A stretch of DNA of 64,000 nt. Source: Primorskyibacter sedentarius (GTDB lineage Bacteria > Pseudomonadota > Alphaproteobacteria > Rhodobacterales > Rhodobacteraceae). Numbering within the stretch: position 1 is the stretch's first letter; each line of letters starts with the position of its first letter. The DNA is taken from the NCBI RefSeq assembly GCF_004342065.1, contig NZ_SLZU01000007.1, forward strand, positions 124,001-188,000, in the 5' to 3' direction. The translations under genes were made by a program, and so were the position numbers. Below are positions 1 through 7,701 of the stretch, piece after piece. The notes beneath the pieces are model-generated. The model had not been told where the DNA came from and did not search any database. It saw only the letters and a program-made list of their open reading frames with translations.

Positions 1-450
1 GATGATGCTGCGATAGCCGGTACAGCGGCAAAGCACGCCGCCAAGCGCATCCTCCACGACCTGTTCGGTCAGCGCGCCACCAGAGCGCAGCAAAGCAACC
101 GCAGACACCATCATCCCGGGCGTGCATATCCCGCATTGAGCCGCGTGGTGCCGCTGGAATGCCCTGGCCAGATGCCTGCCATGAGGATCGCGCGCAACCA
201 GCCCCGCCTGCGTTTCGATGCGCCGACCCTCTGCCTGACCGGCGGCGGTAAGGCAGGCACAGACCGGGGCGCCGTCCAGCAAAACCGTGCAGGCGCCGCA
301 ATCGCCCGCATCACAGCCGACCTTGACGTCTTTCGCGCCGACCTTCTCGCGCAGCACCTGAGACAGGCGCGCTGTCGCGGGGCTGTCCGCGCTGACCTCT
401 GTTCCATTGAGGGTAAAACTTATCCGGCAGCCCGGAGCGTCAAGCGACAT
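1..450 (-). CDS. [2Fe-2S] small subunit of a molybdenum hydroxylase (partial, runs off left edge)
   Basis: Translation from the ATG at 450-448 stays open to base 1, giving 150 residues of a CoxS/XdhA-type iron-sulfur subunit. It should pass electrons between the molybdopterin subunit and the FAD subunit of a cytoplasmic xanthine-oxidase-family hydroxylase. Visible motifs are the plant-ferredoxin cluster KVGCDAGDCGACTVLL with a fourth Cys shortly after (PVCACL), then the second cluster QCGICTPGMM with VLCRCTGYRS near the left edge. The start overlaps the stop of the FAD-subunit gene by 11 bases, so the two are translated together. The C-terminus and the expected large molybdopterin subunit lie outside the window. 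The family is certain; the substrate is not. The divergent 6-hydroxynicotinate-reductase-like gene suggests an N-heterocycle, which is inference. Confidence 0.9.
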   Translation of the reverse strand, partial: MSLDAPGCRISFTLNGTEVSADSPATARLSQVLREKVGAKDVKVGCDAGDCGACTVLLDGAPVCACLTAAGQAEGRRIETQAGLVARDPHGRHLARAFQRHHAAQCGICTPGMMVSAVALLRSGGALTEQVVEDALGGVLCRCTGYRSII

Positions 451-1273
451 TCCGCGCCTCCATCGCCTGCAGTAGCGTCCGGGTTATAAGGGTGCGTGCG
501 GCGTCAGACCGGTAATGCGACGTGGCGCGCACATCCCCGATAGGGACAAGTTCCGGCAGGGGCGCTGCGGATACGGCTTTGGCAATGTCGCGGGCCGAAA
601 TCCCTGCCAGCGCTGTTTCCAGATCCCGAAGACGACAGGCCACGGGCGAGCATGACCCGACCGCAACGCGCGCCTTGGCGATCCGGTCCCCTTCGGCCAA
701 GACCACGGCCCCGACCATCGCGATGGAGATCACAAGATATTTTCGCGCCCCCAGCTTCAAAAACGCGCCCTGCCCCGGGCTGTCCGGCACATATATCGCC
801 GTCACAAGCTCTGACCGGTCCAGTCGCGTCATGCGCGGACCGCGAATGAAATCCTCCACCGCCATGCACCGCGTCCCTCCCGGCCCCTGCACCTCTATCT
901 GCGCCTCCAGCGCCAAGAACGCAGGCACACCATCGGCCGCAGGTGATGCGTTGCAGATATTGCCCGCAACAGTGCCCGCATTCTGGATCTGGACAGAGCC
1001 CACTTCGCGCGCCGCCAGCTTCAGCCCGTCAAATAGCGGCGGCAGATCGGCGTGCAGAATCTCGGTCCAGGTTGTGGCCGCGCCGATGCGCCAGCTGTCG
1101 CCCTCCCGCCCAATGCCGCGCAGGCCAGTTATGCCCGAAAGGTCCACCATCTCGGCCGGTGGTGGCCGGTCCCGCAAGGCCGGGTAGATATCGGTTCCCC
1201 CCGCCAGGATCACGGCATCCCCTGCGGACAACAGCGCCAGCGCCGCGTCGAGCGTTTGGGGACGGTGAAGCAT
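440..1273 (-). CDS. FAD-binding subunit of a molybdenum hydroxylase (CoxM/XdhB-like)
   Basis: The 277-residue protein has the usual length and motifs of the FAD_binding_5 / CO-dehydrogenase flavoprotein family: AGGTDIYPAL near residue 30 and TVAGNICNASPAADGVPAFL near residue 110, which bind FAD, followed by the CO_deh_flav_C domain. It accepts electrons from the Fe-S subunit encoded just downstream and passes them to the final acceptor. The frame is open to 1645, but I place the start at 1273 because GGAGG lies 8 bases before this ATG and the homologous region begins MLHRPQTLDAAL. Gene order FAD subunit then Fe-S subunit resembles coxM-coxS. The substrate cannot be read from this subunit. Confidence 0.9.
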   Translation of the reverse strand: MLHRPQTLDAALALLSAGDAVILAGGTDIYPALRDRPPPAEMVDLSGITGLRGIGREGDSWRIGAATTWTEILHADLPPLFDGLKLAAREVGSVQIQNAGTVAGNICNASPAADGVPAFLALEAQIEVQGPGGTRCMAVEDFIRGPRMTRLDRSELVTAIYVPDSPGQGAFLKLGARKYLVISIAMVGAVVLAEGDRIAKARVAVGSCSPVACRLRDLETALAGISARDIAKAVSAAPLPELVPIGDVRATSHYRSDAARTLITRTLLQAMEARNVA

Positions 1274-1302
1274 TTGGGAGGCCTCCGTGAACATGTGAAG
1301 CA

Positions 1303-1320
1303 TCGTTTGTATGCGAACGA
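1303..1320. promoter_or_regulatory. operator-like dyad TCGTT-N8-AACGA (site 1)
   Basis: TCGTTTGTATGCGAACGA is an imperfect palindrome with perfect outer arms TCGTT/AACGA. It lies just upstream of the FAD-subunit start codon. A related dyad occurs at 1567-1582. A candidate binder is the MarR protein at 11053-11499, which sits at the far end of the rightward operon; the pairing is inference. Confidence 0.5.
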
Positions 1321-1566
1321 CGTGCACCCACCGTAAGAACTTGTCGGAAAACTTGTCAATCACGGAAAAGGTTGGAAGCCGCATACACCTGAAGGGGATA
1401 TATCGCCTGCCGGAAAATTCGGCCGCGGCGGTGGTTCCGGCACACGCGACCCAGCGTGGTAACCGCGCCGCCCGGGAGTGCCCGTCAAATGGTCTGCCAT
1501 CATGGTGTGGCACCTCTCCCGTGCCGCGAATGTGCCAAATCAGTTGACAGGCAAACTGCACTTGTG

Positions 1567-1582
1567 CGTTCGTGTACAAACG
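1567..1582. promoter_or_regulatory. operator-like dyad CGTT-N8-AACG (site 2)
   Basis: CGTTCGTGTACAAACG has the same CGTT/AACG arms as site 1; its reverse complement matches site 1 at most positions (CGTTTGTAnnCGAACG). It begins 18 bases after TTGACA (1544-1549), so a bound repressor would block the rightward promoter. Confidence 0.5.
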
Positions 1583-1631
1583 AGTTTCCGGCCCGCGCAG
1601 CCGCGCAGGCCCAGCCAGCGGAGCACGCGAT

Positions 1632-3131
1632 GTGACAGAGCCCACCGCCCGCCCTGACCGGCCCGAGAAGATCCGTTGCGATGCCTGTCCGGTGATGTGC
1701 TACATCGCCGATGGCCGTTCGGGTGCATGCGATCGCTACGCCAATGACGCGGGCGTGCTGGTGCGGCTCGACCCGCTGACCATTCTGGAAAACCGCGATT
1801 CTGACGCGGCGGTCGTCCCGTTCCTTGATCGCGAATGGGATGGCGAGCTGGTCAGCGGAGAGGATACATTCATCACCGCCGTGGGGTCGGGGACAACCTA
1901 TCCCGACTACAAGCCCGCGCCGTTCATTGTCGCCTCAAAGACCGCAGATGCCGACATGATCACCGTGGTGACCGAAGGCATTTTTTCCTATTGCGGCGCA
2001 AAGGTGAAGATCGACACGGATCGGCATCTGGGCGCGGAATGCGCGCCGGTACGGGTGGATGGCGAGGCCATTGGCCATGTCACGACCTCGGAATACGGCT
2101 CGCAAATGCTCAGCCTTGGCGGGGTCAACCATCTGACCGGTGGGTCGAAGAAAGAAGGGCGTGTCACCTGCGCCGCACTTCTGGCGCTGTGCAATGGTGA
2201 ACGCGTCGCCATGACCATCGATGGCGGCGCAGAGATCGAAGTGACCGCCGGAGAGGCGCCCATCGTCGACGGCCAGAAAGAGGAACGCATGCGCGTGGGC
2301 TGCGGCTCTGCCACCGTGGGCATGTTCGCCGCGCAATGGCAGGGGCTGGTGGATGAGGTCGTCGTGGTTGATGATCACATCACCGGCGTCATGTCCGAAC
2401 ATCAGGCGGGCAAGGTGATCGGCTGGGCCCCGTCCGGCATCCGCATCAAGGGGCGCCGGTCGACCCCCGGTCGCTACTTTCAGGTGGCAGAGCCCGGCAC
2501 CGGCTGGGGCGGCACCGATCTGACCGACCCGCTGACCATCCTTGGCGATTGGAAGCCTGAACAGGCGCAGCCCGGCCTGTCGCTGCTGATGGTGTCCACC
2601 ACCGGCGAGAATGCCGCCTATTACGAGCTGAACGACGCGCTGGTGCCAGAGCAGAAGGAGATGCCGGAACGGCTGTTGCCCTCTGTCCGCCGCATCGAAG
2701 AGAATTGCGAACCCTCGCTTGCCTCGGTCCTTTTCATGGCCGGTGCGGGCGGGTCGCTGCGGTCGGGTGTGACGGAAAACCCGGTCAGCCTGACACGTTC
2801 TGTCCAGTCGCGGCTGACGCGGGTGACGGTTGGCGGCGCGCCGGTCTTCATGTGGCCGGGGGGCGGCATCACCTTCATGGCCGACGTCACGCAGATGCCA
2901 AAGAACGCCTTTGGCTACGTGCCGACGCCCGCACTGGTCGCCCCGATCGAATTCACCATGACCGCCGCGGATTACGCCAGTCTTGGCGGTCATATGGATT
3001 ATGTCATGCCCCTTGAGGACGCGTTGCGGGGGGCCACCGGGCGGCAGAACGACCACCGCCTGTCCGGACGCCGGGCCGAGACGCGCAAATCCGGCTCTCC
3101 CTGGCCCGTCAGCCGGGAGGCCAAGACATGA
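1632..3131 (+). CDS. 6-hydroxynicotinate reductase-like iron-sulfur protein
   Basis: This 499-residue protein resembles 6-hydroxynicotinate reductase, which in anaerobes reduces the hydroxylated pyridine ring to 1,4,5,6-tetrahydro-6-oxonicotinate. The N-terminus has C16-x2-C19-P-x2-C23-x9-C33 (RCDACPVMCYIADGRSGACD), a likely [4Fe-4S] site. Near the C-terminus ALRGATG puts Asp, Gly-Ala and Thr469 in the spacing of ApbE flavinylation sites (D-x3-GAT). I chose GTG at 1632 because GGAG precedes it by 8 bases and the conserved part starts soon after; an ATG at 1572 in the same frame would fall inside the site-2 dyad. The stop overlaps the next gene by 4 bases. Family membership is fairly clear; the real substrate in this presumably aerobic host is unknown. 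Confidence 0.75.
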   Translation: MTEPTARPDRPEKIRCDACPVMCYIADGRSGACDRYANDAGVLVRLDPLTILENRDSDAAVVPFLDREWDGELVSGEDTFITAVGSGTTYPDYKPAPFIVASKTADADMITVVTEGIFSYCGAKVKIDTDRHLGAECAPVRVDGEAIGHVTTSEYGSQMLSLGGVNHLTGGSKKEGRVTCAALLALCNGERVAMTIDGGAEIEVTAGEAPIVDGQKEERMRVGCGSATVGMFAAQWQGLVDEVVVVDDHITGVMSEHQAGKVIGWAPSGIRIKGRRSTPGRYFQVAEPGTGWGGTDLTDPLTILGDWKPEQAQPGLSLLMVSTTGENAAYYELNDALVPEQKEMPERLLPSVRRIEENCEPSLASVLFMAGAGGSLRSGVTENPVSLTRSVQSRLTRVTVGGAPVFMWPGGGITFMADVTQMPKNAFGYVPTPALVAPIEFTMTAADYASLGGHMDYVMPLEDALRGATGRQNDHRLSGRRAETRKSGSPWPVSREAKT

Positions 3132-4030
3132 ACTGGACCGAGACCGCCCAGGCGCATCACCTGCCAGACGGCAGGTTGCGGCTGACCAATGGGCCGATTG
3201 ACGTGATCATTCAACTGGAAGGTCCGGTCGCGGCGCAACGTGCCGCGCGCAGACGGGCGTGGTCCGCCTTCCCGCCACTGCTTGAGGATCTCGTGGCCGA
3301 GCTTCCGCGCCTGCGGGCAGGCTCCGGCCCTGCCCCCACGGGTGATGTCGCTCGCAGGATGCATGAGGCAGTTTCCTGCTTCGCGGGTGTGTTTGTCACC
3401 CCGATGGCCGCCGTTGCCGGCGCGGTCGCAGACCATCTCCTTTCGGCCATGTTGACACCCGGTCACGGCCTCAGCCGCGCGGCAGTCAACAATGGTGGCG
3501 ATATCGCGCTCTGGACCGGCGAAGCCCCTTTTCGCATCGCCATTTGCGAAGACCCGAAGACCGGCGCGATGGGCGCTCGGGCAAGGATCGCGCCCCATGA
3601 TGGCATCGGTGGAGTCGCCACATCTGGCTGGCGCGGGCGGTCCCACTCTCTGGGCATCGCAGACGCTGTGACCGTTCTGGCACGCGACGCGGCAACCGCG
3701 GATGCCGCGGCGACGCTGATTGCCAATGTCGTCGACCTGCCCGGCCACCCTGCCATTGCGCGCGCGCCCGCAAACAGCCTGTCCCCGGACACCGATCTGG
3801 GCGCGCGGCTTGTGACGACCTCCGTCGCCGCATTGTCCGCAGCGGACCGGCGCACCGCCCTGGTAAACGGGCTTGGGCGGGCGCGGGACTACCTTTCGCG
3901 CGGTGTGATCAGTGCTGCCTGCATCTCGTGTCAGGGCGAACGGGTCTCTACCGGTGGCGCCGTGACAATCCCTGCGGACCGGACCATACAGAATACCAGC
4001 AATCGCCAGAAGGACCTGACCCATGCCTGA
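3128..4030 (+). CDS. UPF0280 family, ApbE-fold protein
   Basis: The 300-residue protein belongs to UPF0280, a family of unknown function in the ApbE-like structural superfamily. ApbE attaches FMN to a threonine of its target. Motifs reminiscent of ApbE are visible: PMAAVAGAVADHLL (about residues 97-110), VNNGGDIALW (about 121), and GVATSGWRGRSHSLGIADAV followed by an Ala/Asp-rich helix, like the C-terminal part of ApbE. There is no lipoprotein signal peptide, so it should act in the cytoplasm. It starts inside the last 4 bases of the reductase gene and overlaps the next gene by 8 bases. A role as flavin transferase for the upstream reductase is my inference; UPF0280 members have no established activity that I know of. 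Confidence 0.75.
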   Translation: MNWTETAQAHHLPDGRLRLTNGPIDVIIQLEGPVAAQRAARRRAWSAFPPLLEDLVAELPRLRAGSGPAPTGDVARRMHEAVSCFAGVFVTPMAAVAGAVADHLLSAMLTPGHGLSRAAVNNGGDIALWTGEAPFRIAICEDPKTGAMGARARIAPHDGIGGVATSGWRGRSHSLGIADAVTVLARDAATADAAATLIANVVDLPGHPAIARAPANSLSPDTDLGARLVTTSVAALSAADRRTALVNGLGRARDYLSRGVISAACISCQGERVSTGGAVTIPADRTIQNTSNRQKDLTHA

Positions 4031-4607
4031 GCCCCGGATCCGCAAATCCGCAACCCTTGTGGAGACGATCTATCACGAGGGCGGCCCGGCCCCGGACACG
4101 CCCCTGCGCCGTGCGGCCTGCATGACGGTGATCGCCAACCCCTTTGCCGGGCGCTATGTCGAAGAGATCGAAGGGTTCATGAAAGACCTCGAACCGCTTG
4201 GCAAAGAGATGGCGCAGCACTGTATCGACGCGCTTGGCGGCGACGCCTCCGTGGTCGAAGGCTATGGCAAAGGCGCGATTGTCGGCACGAATGGTGAGTT
4301 GGAGCATGGCGCGCTGTGGCACGTCCCCGGCGGCTATGCGATGCGCGACAAGATCGCCGAGAGCATGGCGATTGTGCCCTCCACCAAGAAGGTCGGCGCC
4401 CCCGGCGCAAGGCTGGACGTGCCAGTGACACATACCAACGCCTCTTACGTGCGGTCGCATTTCGACGCGATGGAGGTGGGCCTCAGCGATGCCCCCAAGG
4501 CGGACGAGATCCTTCTTGTTCTGGTGATGACGACCGGCCCGCGCATCCATGCGCGTGTCGGCGGGTTGAAGGCCAAGGACGTTGCGGGCAAGGACGGCTT
4601 GCGGTGA
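4023..4607 (+). CDS. DUF1185 / 'amino acid synthesis' family protein, first paralog
   Basis: The 194-residue soluble protein belongs to the AA_synth (DUF1185) family, whose function is not established. Characteristic stretches are NPFAGRYVEEIEGFM (about residues 41-55), VEGYGKGAIVGTNGELEHGA (about 78-97), PSTKKVGAPGARLDVP and the C-terminal THTNASYVRSHFDAMEVG. A second family member follows immediately, with a 4-base overlap (GTGA), and the two align over their whole length, so they may form a heteromer. The setting between a ring reductase and a ring oxygenase suggests a role in handling a ring-derived intermediate rather than amino acid synthesis; that is inference. Confidence 0.75.
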   Translation: MPEPRIRKSATLVETIYHEGGPAPDTPLRRAACMTVIANPFAGRYVEEIEGFMKDLEPLGKEMAQHCIDALGGDASVVEGYGKGAIVGTNGELEHGALWHVPGGYAMRDKIAESMAIVPSTKKVGAPGARLDVPVTHTNASYVRSHFDAMEVGLSDAPKADEILLVLVMTTGPRIHARVGGLKAKDVAGKDGLR

Positions 4608-5182
4608 AACTGCGCCTGATCATCACGCTGGTTGAGGAGACACGCCACGAGATGGGACAAGAGATTGCCCCACCCGCGCGCCGCGCCCTCGCCGCTGCGG
4701 TGATCGAGAACCCGTTCGCCGGGCGCTATGCCAAGGACCTGTCCGAGCTGGCAGAGACCGGCGCAGAACTGGGCCGGATCCTGGGCGAAGAGGCGCTTGG
4801 CGCGCTTGGATGCGCCGCGAGCGAGGTTCAGGGCTATGGCAAGGCGGCGCTTGTCGGCGAGGCCGGAGAGTTGGAGCACGCCGCCGCATTGCTACACCCG
4901 AAACTTGGCGCGCCGCTGCGCGACGTGCTGGGCGGCGGCAAGGCGCTGGTGCCCTCCTCCAAGGCGATGGGCGGTCCGGGCGGTGTGATCGACGTGCCCC
5001 TGGGGCACAAGGACGCCGCCTATGTCCGCAGCCATTTCGACGGGATGCGCCTGCAATTGCCCGACGGCCCGCGCGCAAATGAAATCCTGGTGGCGGTGGC
5101 GCTGCAAATGGGCGGCAGGCCCAACCCGCGGGTTGGGGGGCTTGCCCATGAAGAGGTGATCGGCGCAGATGGGCTGCGCTAG
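4604..5182 (+). CDS. DUF1185 / 'amino acid synthesis' family protein, second paralog
   Basis: The 192-residue protein is a diverged copy of the preceding one: shared signatures include ENPFAGRYAKDL, VQGYGKAALVGEAGELEHAA, VPSSKAMGGPGGVIDVP and KDAAYVRSHFDGMRLQLPD. I use the GTG at 4604, which overlaps the upstream stop as GTGA and gives an N-terminus (VKLRLIITLVEET) that aligns with IRKSATLVETI of the first copy. Both copies keep the same C-terminal ending GLR. A 21-base gap with GGAGGC leads to the Rieske gene, so it sits in the same transcription unit. Function unknown. Confidence 0.75.
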   Translation: MKLRLIITLVEETRHEMGQEIAPPARRALAAAVIENPFAGRYAKDLSELAETGAELGRILGEEALGALGCAASEVQGYGKAALVGEAGELEHAAALLHPKLGAPLRDVLGGGKALVPSSKAMGGPGGVIDVPLGHKDAAYVRSHFDGMRLQLPDGPRANEILVAVALQMGGRPNPRVGGLAHEEVIGADGLR

Positions 5183-5203
5183 GCCAAGGACGGAGGCAGA
5201 CAG

Positions 5204-6274
5204 ATGACGAACTTCGTAAGGAACGCCTGGTATGTCGCGGGCTGGTCGACGGAAATCGACGACGCGCTGCGCCGGTTCACTATCCTCGGCGATCACGTTG
5301 TGATGTACCGCAAATCTGACGGCGGCGTCGTGGCGCTGGAAGACCGCTGCCCGCATCGCCTGCTGCCGCTGTCCAAGGGCAAGCGTGTCGGGGATGACGT
5401 GCAATGCGGCTATCACGGGCTGACCTTTGACTGCTCGGGCGCCTGTATCCGCGTGCCCGGCCAGACCAACCAACCCAAGAGCGCCTATGTCCTAGCCTTC
5501 CCCACCTACGAAAAGCACGGCATCGTCTGGATCTGGATGGGTGACCCGGACAAGGCCGACACTGCCAAAGTGTTCGACCTGCCACAATTCACCGATCCCG
5601 GCTGGGCCACGCATCACGGCGACGCGCTGCATCTGAAGTCAAACTACCTCAACGTCGCGGAAAACCTTGTTGATCCCGCGCATGTCAGCTTTGTCCACCC
5701 CACCACGCTGGGCAACGCCGCGTCGGAAAATGTTCCCGTGCATGTCCAGACCGAGGGCGAGGCGATCGTTGCGTGGCGGTGGATCCGCGATGCGGAACCT
5801 ATCGGCTTTTTCAAAGGGTTCGGCGGGTTCACAGGCAATGTGGACCGGTGGCATTACTACTATCTTTATACCCCCTGCACGGCGGTGATCGATTTCGGTT
5901 CTGCCCCCGCAGAGGACGCCATTGCCGAGGATGAACGTGATCGCGGCGTGCGCATCTTTGCCCTGCATTTCATCACCCCCGTGACAGAGACCTATTCAAT
6001 CGACCGCTGGATGCATGTCCGCAACACCGCGCTTGACGATCCGGATGCAGAGGCCACGATGGGCGCGATGTTCCGCAAGGCCTTCGATGAGGACAAGGCG
6101 ATCCTTGAGGCCGTGCAGGAAGAAGAGCTGCGCCCGGCCAAACGGCGCCCGATCCGGATTGCCATCGACAAGGGGCCGCTTGTCTATCGCAAGCGGATAA
6201 GCGAACTTCTGGAACTGGAACGAACCGAAGATCTGGCGGGCAATCTGTCGCCCGCCTTCGTCTATCACGATTGA
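5204..6274 (+). CDS. Rieske [2Fe-2S] aromatic ring oxygenase, VanA-like terminal oxygenase
   Basis: At 356 residues this matches the vanillate O-demethylase / PobA-type oxygenase subunit. The Rieske cluster is C49-P-H51 with C68-x2-H71 (DRCPHRLLP, QCGYHG). The mononuclear iron site is NLVDPAHVSFVH: Asp157, His160 and His165, with Asn154 beside them. Such enzymes demethylate or hydroxylate aromatic acids with O2 and electrons from a ferredoxin-reductase. No reductase gene lies in the window, so the partner must be elsewhere. It stands between the DUF1185 pair and the ABC importer in one apparent operon, which ties an oxygen-using step to the same pathway as the ring reductase. The substrate is unknown. 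Confidence 0.85.
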   Translation: MTNFVRNAWYVAGWSTEIDDALRRFTILGDHVVMYRKSDGGVVALEDRCPHRLLPLSKGKRVGDDVQCGYHGLTFDCSGACIRVPGQTNQPKSAYVLAFPTYEKHGIVWIWMGDPDKADTAKVFDLPQFTDPGWATHHGDALHLKSNYLNVAENLVDPAHVSFVHPTTLGNAASENVPVHVQTEGEAIVAWRWIRDAEPIGFFKGFGGFTGNVDRWHYYYLYTPCTAVIDFGSAPAEDAIAEDERDRGVRIFALHFITPVTETYSIDRWMHVRNTALDDPDAEATMGAMFRKAFDEDKAILEAVQEEELRPAKRRPIRIAIDKGPLVYRKRISELLELERTEDLAGNLSPAFVYHD

Positions 6275-6335
6275 CCGGCGCAAGACCGGACCATAGCGCG
6301 GCCTCAGGCCCGCCGACCAACAGGAGACCAACCAT

Positions 6336-7544
6336 ATGACCCTATCGCGACGCACGATGCTCGCCACTGCCACGGCGCTTGCACTGGCCCCGGTGGCCGC
6401 ACTGGCGCAGGACAGCATCAAGATCGGCGAGATCAACCACTACAAGCGCCTTGCCGCATTCGCCGAACCCTACAAGCTGGGGATCGAACTGGCGGTGGAA
6501 GAGGTCAACGCCGATGGCGGCGTGCTTGGCAAGCCGCTGGAATTCATTTTCCGCGACGATCAGGGCGATCCGGCCGAAGCGATCAAGATCGCCGAAGAGC
6601 TGATGACCCGCGAAGGCACCGTGATGCTGACTGGCACGATCCTCAGCCATGTCGGGTTGGCGCTGTCGTCCTTTGCCGCCGAGAAGGGCTACCTCTACCT
6701 CGCCGCTGAACCGCTGGCCGACAGCCTTGTCTGGGCGTCGGGCAACCCGCAGACCTTCCGTCTGCGCGCCTCGACATGGGTGCAGGCTGCTATGCTGGCC
6801 GAAGAGGCCGCGAAAACGGATGCGATCCGCTATGCCACTATCGCGCCCAACTATGCTTACGGTCAGGACGCAGTGGCCGCCTTCAAGGAGAACCTCACCC
6901 GGCTGAAACCCGAGGTGGAGTTCGTCGCAGAGCAGTGGCCCGCGCTCTTCAAGATCGATGCGGGAGCGGAGGTGCAGGCGCTGGAGCGTGCCAAGCCGGA
7001 CGCCATCTACAACGTGACCTTCGGCACGGATCTTGCCAAGCTCGTACGCGATGGCGGCGACCGGGGCCTGTTCGAAGGCCGAAATGTCTATGGGCTGTTG
7101 ACCGGAGAGCCGGAATACCTCGACCCGCTCGGTGATGAGGCGCCCGAGGGCTGGTTCGTGACGGGCTACCCCTGGTACGCGCTGGAAGAAGGCACGCCCG
7201 GCAAGGAATTCGTGGATGCCTATATGGAGACAACCGGCGAGACACCCAAGATCGGATCGCTGGTCGGCTATATGACGGTGCAATCAATCGCTGCGGCCAT
7301 CGAAAAGGCAGGAGCCACCGATACCGCCTCCCTGATTGCCGCCTTCGAAGGGCTTGAAATCGAAGATACCCCGATCGGTAAGCTCAGCTACCGCGAGATC
7401 GACAACCAGTCGACCATGGGCGCCTATGTCGGCACCCTGGCTGTTCAGGATGGCAAGGGCGTGATGGTGGATTGGTCCTACAAGGATCCCGCCCCCTATA
7501 TGCCGACGGATGAAGAAATCCAGGCGATGCGGCCTGCCGAGTGA
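6336..7544 (+). CDS. ABC importer periplasmic substrate-binding protein, LivK/HmgC type
   Basis: The 402-residue protein starts MTLSRRTMLATATALALAP, a signal peptide with SRRTML that resembles a twin-arginine motif, and probable cleavage after ALA (before QDSIKIGE). The mature part is a type I periplasmic binding fold: IKIGEINHYKRLAAFAEPYKLGIELAVEEVN-like start, then RDDQGDPAEAIKIAEELM and NYAYGQDAVAAFKENL, as in branched-chain amino acid and aromatic-acid receptors. It should capture the substrate for the permease and ATPases encoded downstream. The ligand cannot be read from sequence; the locus context points to a ring compound or derivative. ATG at 6336 is preceded by an AGGAG sequence. 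Confidence 0.88.
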   Translation: MTLSRRTMLATATALALAPVAALAQDSIKIGEINHYKRLAAFAEPYKLGIELAVEEVNADGGVLGKPLEFIFRDDQGDPAEAIKIAEELMTREGTVMLTGTILSHVGLALSSFAAEKGYLYLAAEPLADSLVWASGNPQTFRLRASTWVQAAMLAEEAAKTDAIRYATIAPNYAYGQDAVAAFKENLTRLKPEVEFVAEQWPALFKIDAGAEVQALERAKPDAIYNVTFGTDLAKLVRDGGDRGLFEGRNVYGLLTGEPEYLDPLGDEAPEGWFVTGYPWYALEEGTPGKEFVDAYMETTGETPKIGSLVGYMTVQSIAAAIEKAGATDTASLIAAFEGLEIEDTPIGKLSYREIDNQSTMGAYVGTLAVQDGKGVMVDWSYKDPAPYMPTDEEIQAMRPAE

Positions 7545-7567
7545 GCAGATGGCAGCCGGACGCAAGG

Positions 7568-7586
7568 CCCCGGATCAAGTCCGGGG
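7568..7586. repeat. extragenic palindrome, CCCCGG arm hairpin
   Basis: CCCCGGATCAAGTCCGGGG is a perfect-arm inverted repeat of the kind scattered between genes in many alphaproteobacterial genomes. It is the first of three hairpins packed into the 157 bases between the binding-protein gene and the permease gene. Confidence 0.6.
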
Positions 7587-7619
7587 CAGGTAGCGCCCGG
7601 CCGCAATTTCGCGCTCCGC

Positions 7620-7640
7620 GTCCCGGGCTTGACCCGGGAC
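7620..7640. repeat. extragenic palindrome, GTCCCGGG arm hairpin
   Basis: Arms GTCCCGGG and CCCGGGAC are separated by 5 bases (CTTGA). This is the second hairpin in the gap after the binding-protein gene. No T-run follows, so I read it as an mRNA-stabilising or attenuating structure rather than a clean terminator. Confidence 0.6.
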
Positions 7641-7646
7641 CTCGCC

Positions 7647-7669
7647 CTCGGCGCAAGCTTCGCGCCGAG
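7647..7669. repeat. extragenic palindrome, CTCGGCGC arm hairpin
   Basis: Arms CTCGGCGC and GCGCCGAG enclose a 7-base loop. It is the third hairpin before the permease start at 7702. Such structures after a receptor gene often let the receptor be made in excess over the membrane subunits. Confidence 0.6.
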
Positions 7670-7701
7670 GTATTCGCCTCCCCGTCAGACTGAGGACCGA
7701 T

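Larger units (their letters stand above)
1274..1631. promoter_or_regulatory. divergent promoter region between the hydroxylase and ring-reductase operons
   Basis: These 358 bases hold no convincing gene. They separate the leftward hydroxylase operon from the rightward reductase operon and must contain both promoters. TTGACA at 1544-1549 is a perfect -35 hexamer for the rightward operon; no strong -10 follows at normal spacing. Two related dyads (1303-1320 and 1567-1582) lie near the two ends. The right-hand dyad sits where the rightward -10 would be, which fits repression; this is inference. Confidence 0.6.

Noticed and set aside
1274-1645. N-terminal extension of the FAD-subunit gene
   Set aside because: The family starts at MLHRPQTL with a good Shine-Dalgarno; the extension covers both promoters and the divergent gene start.
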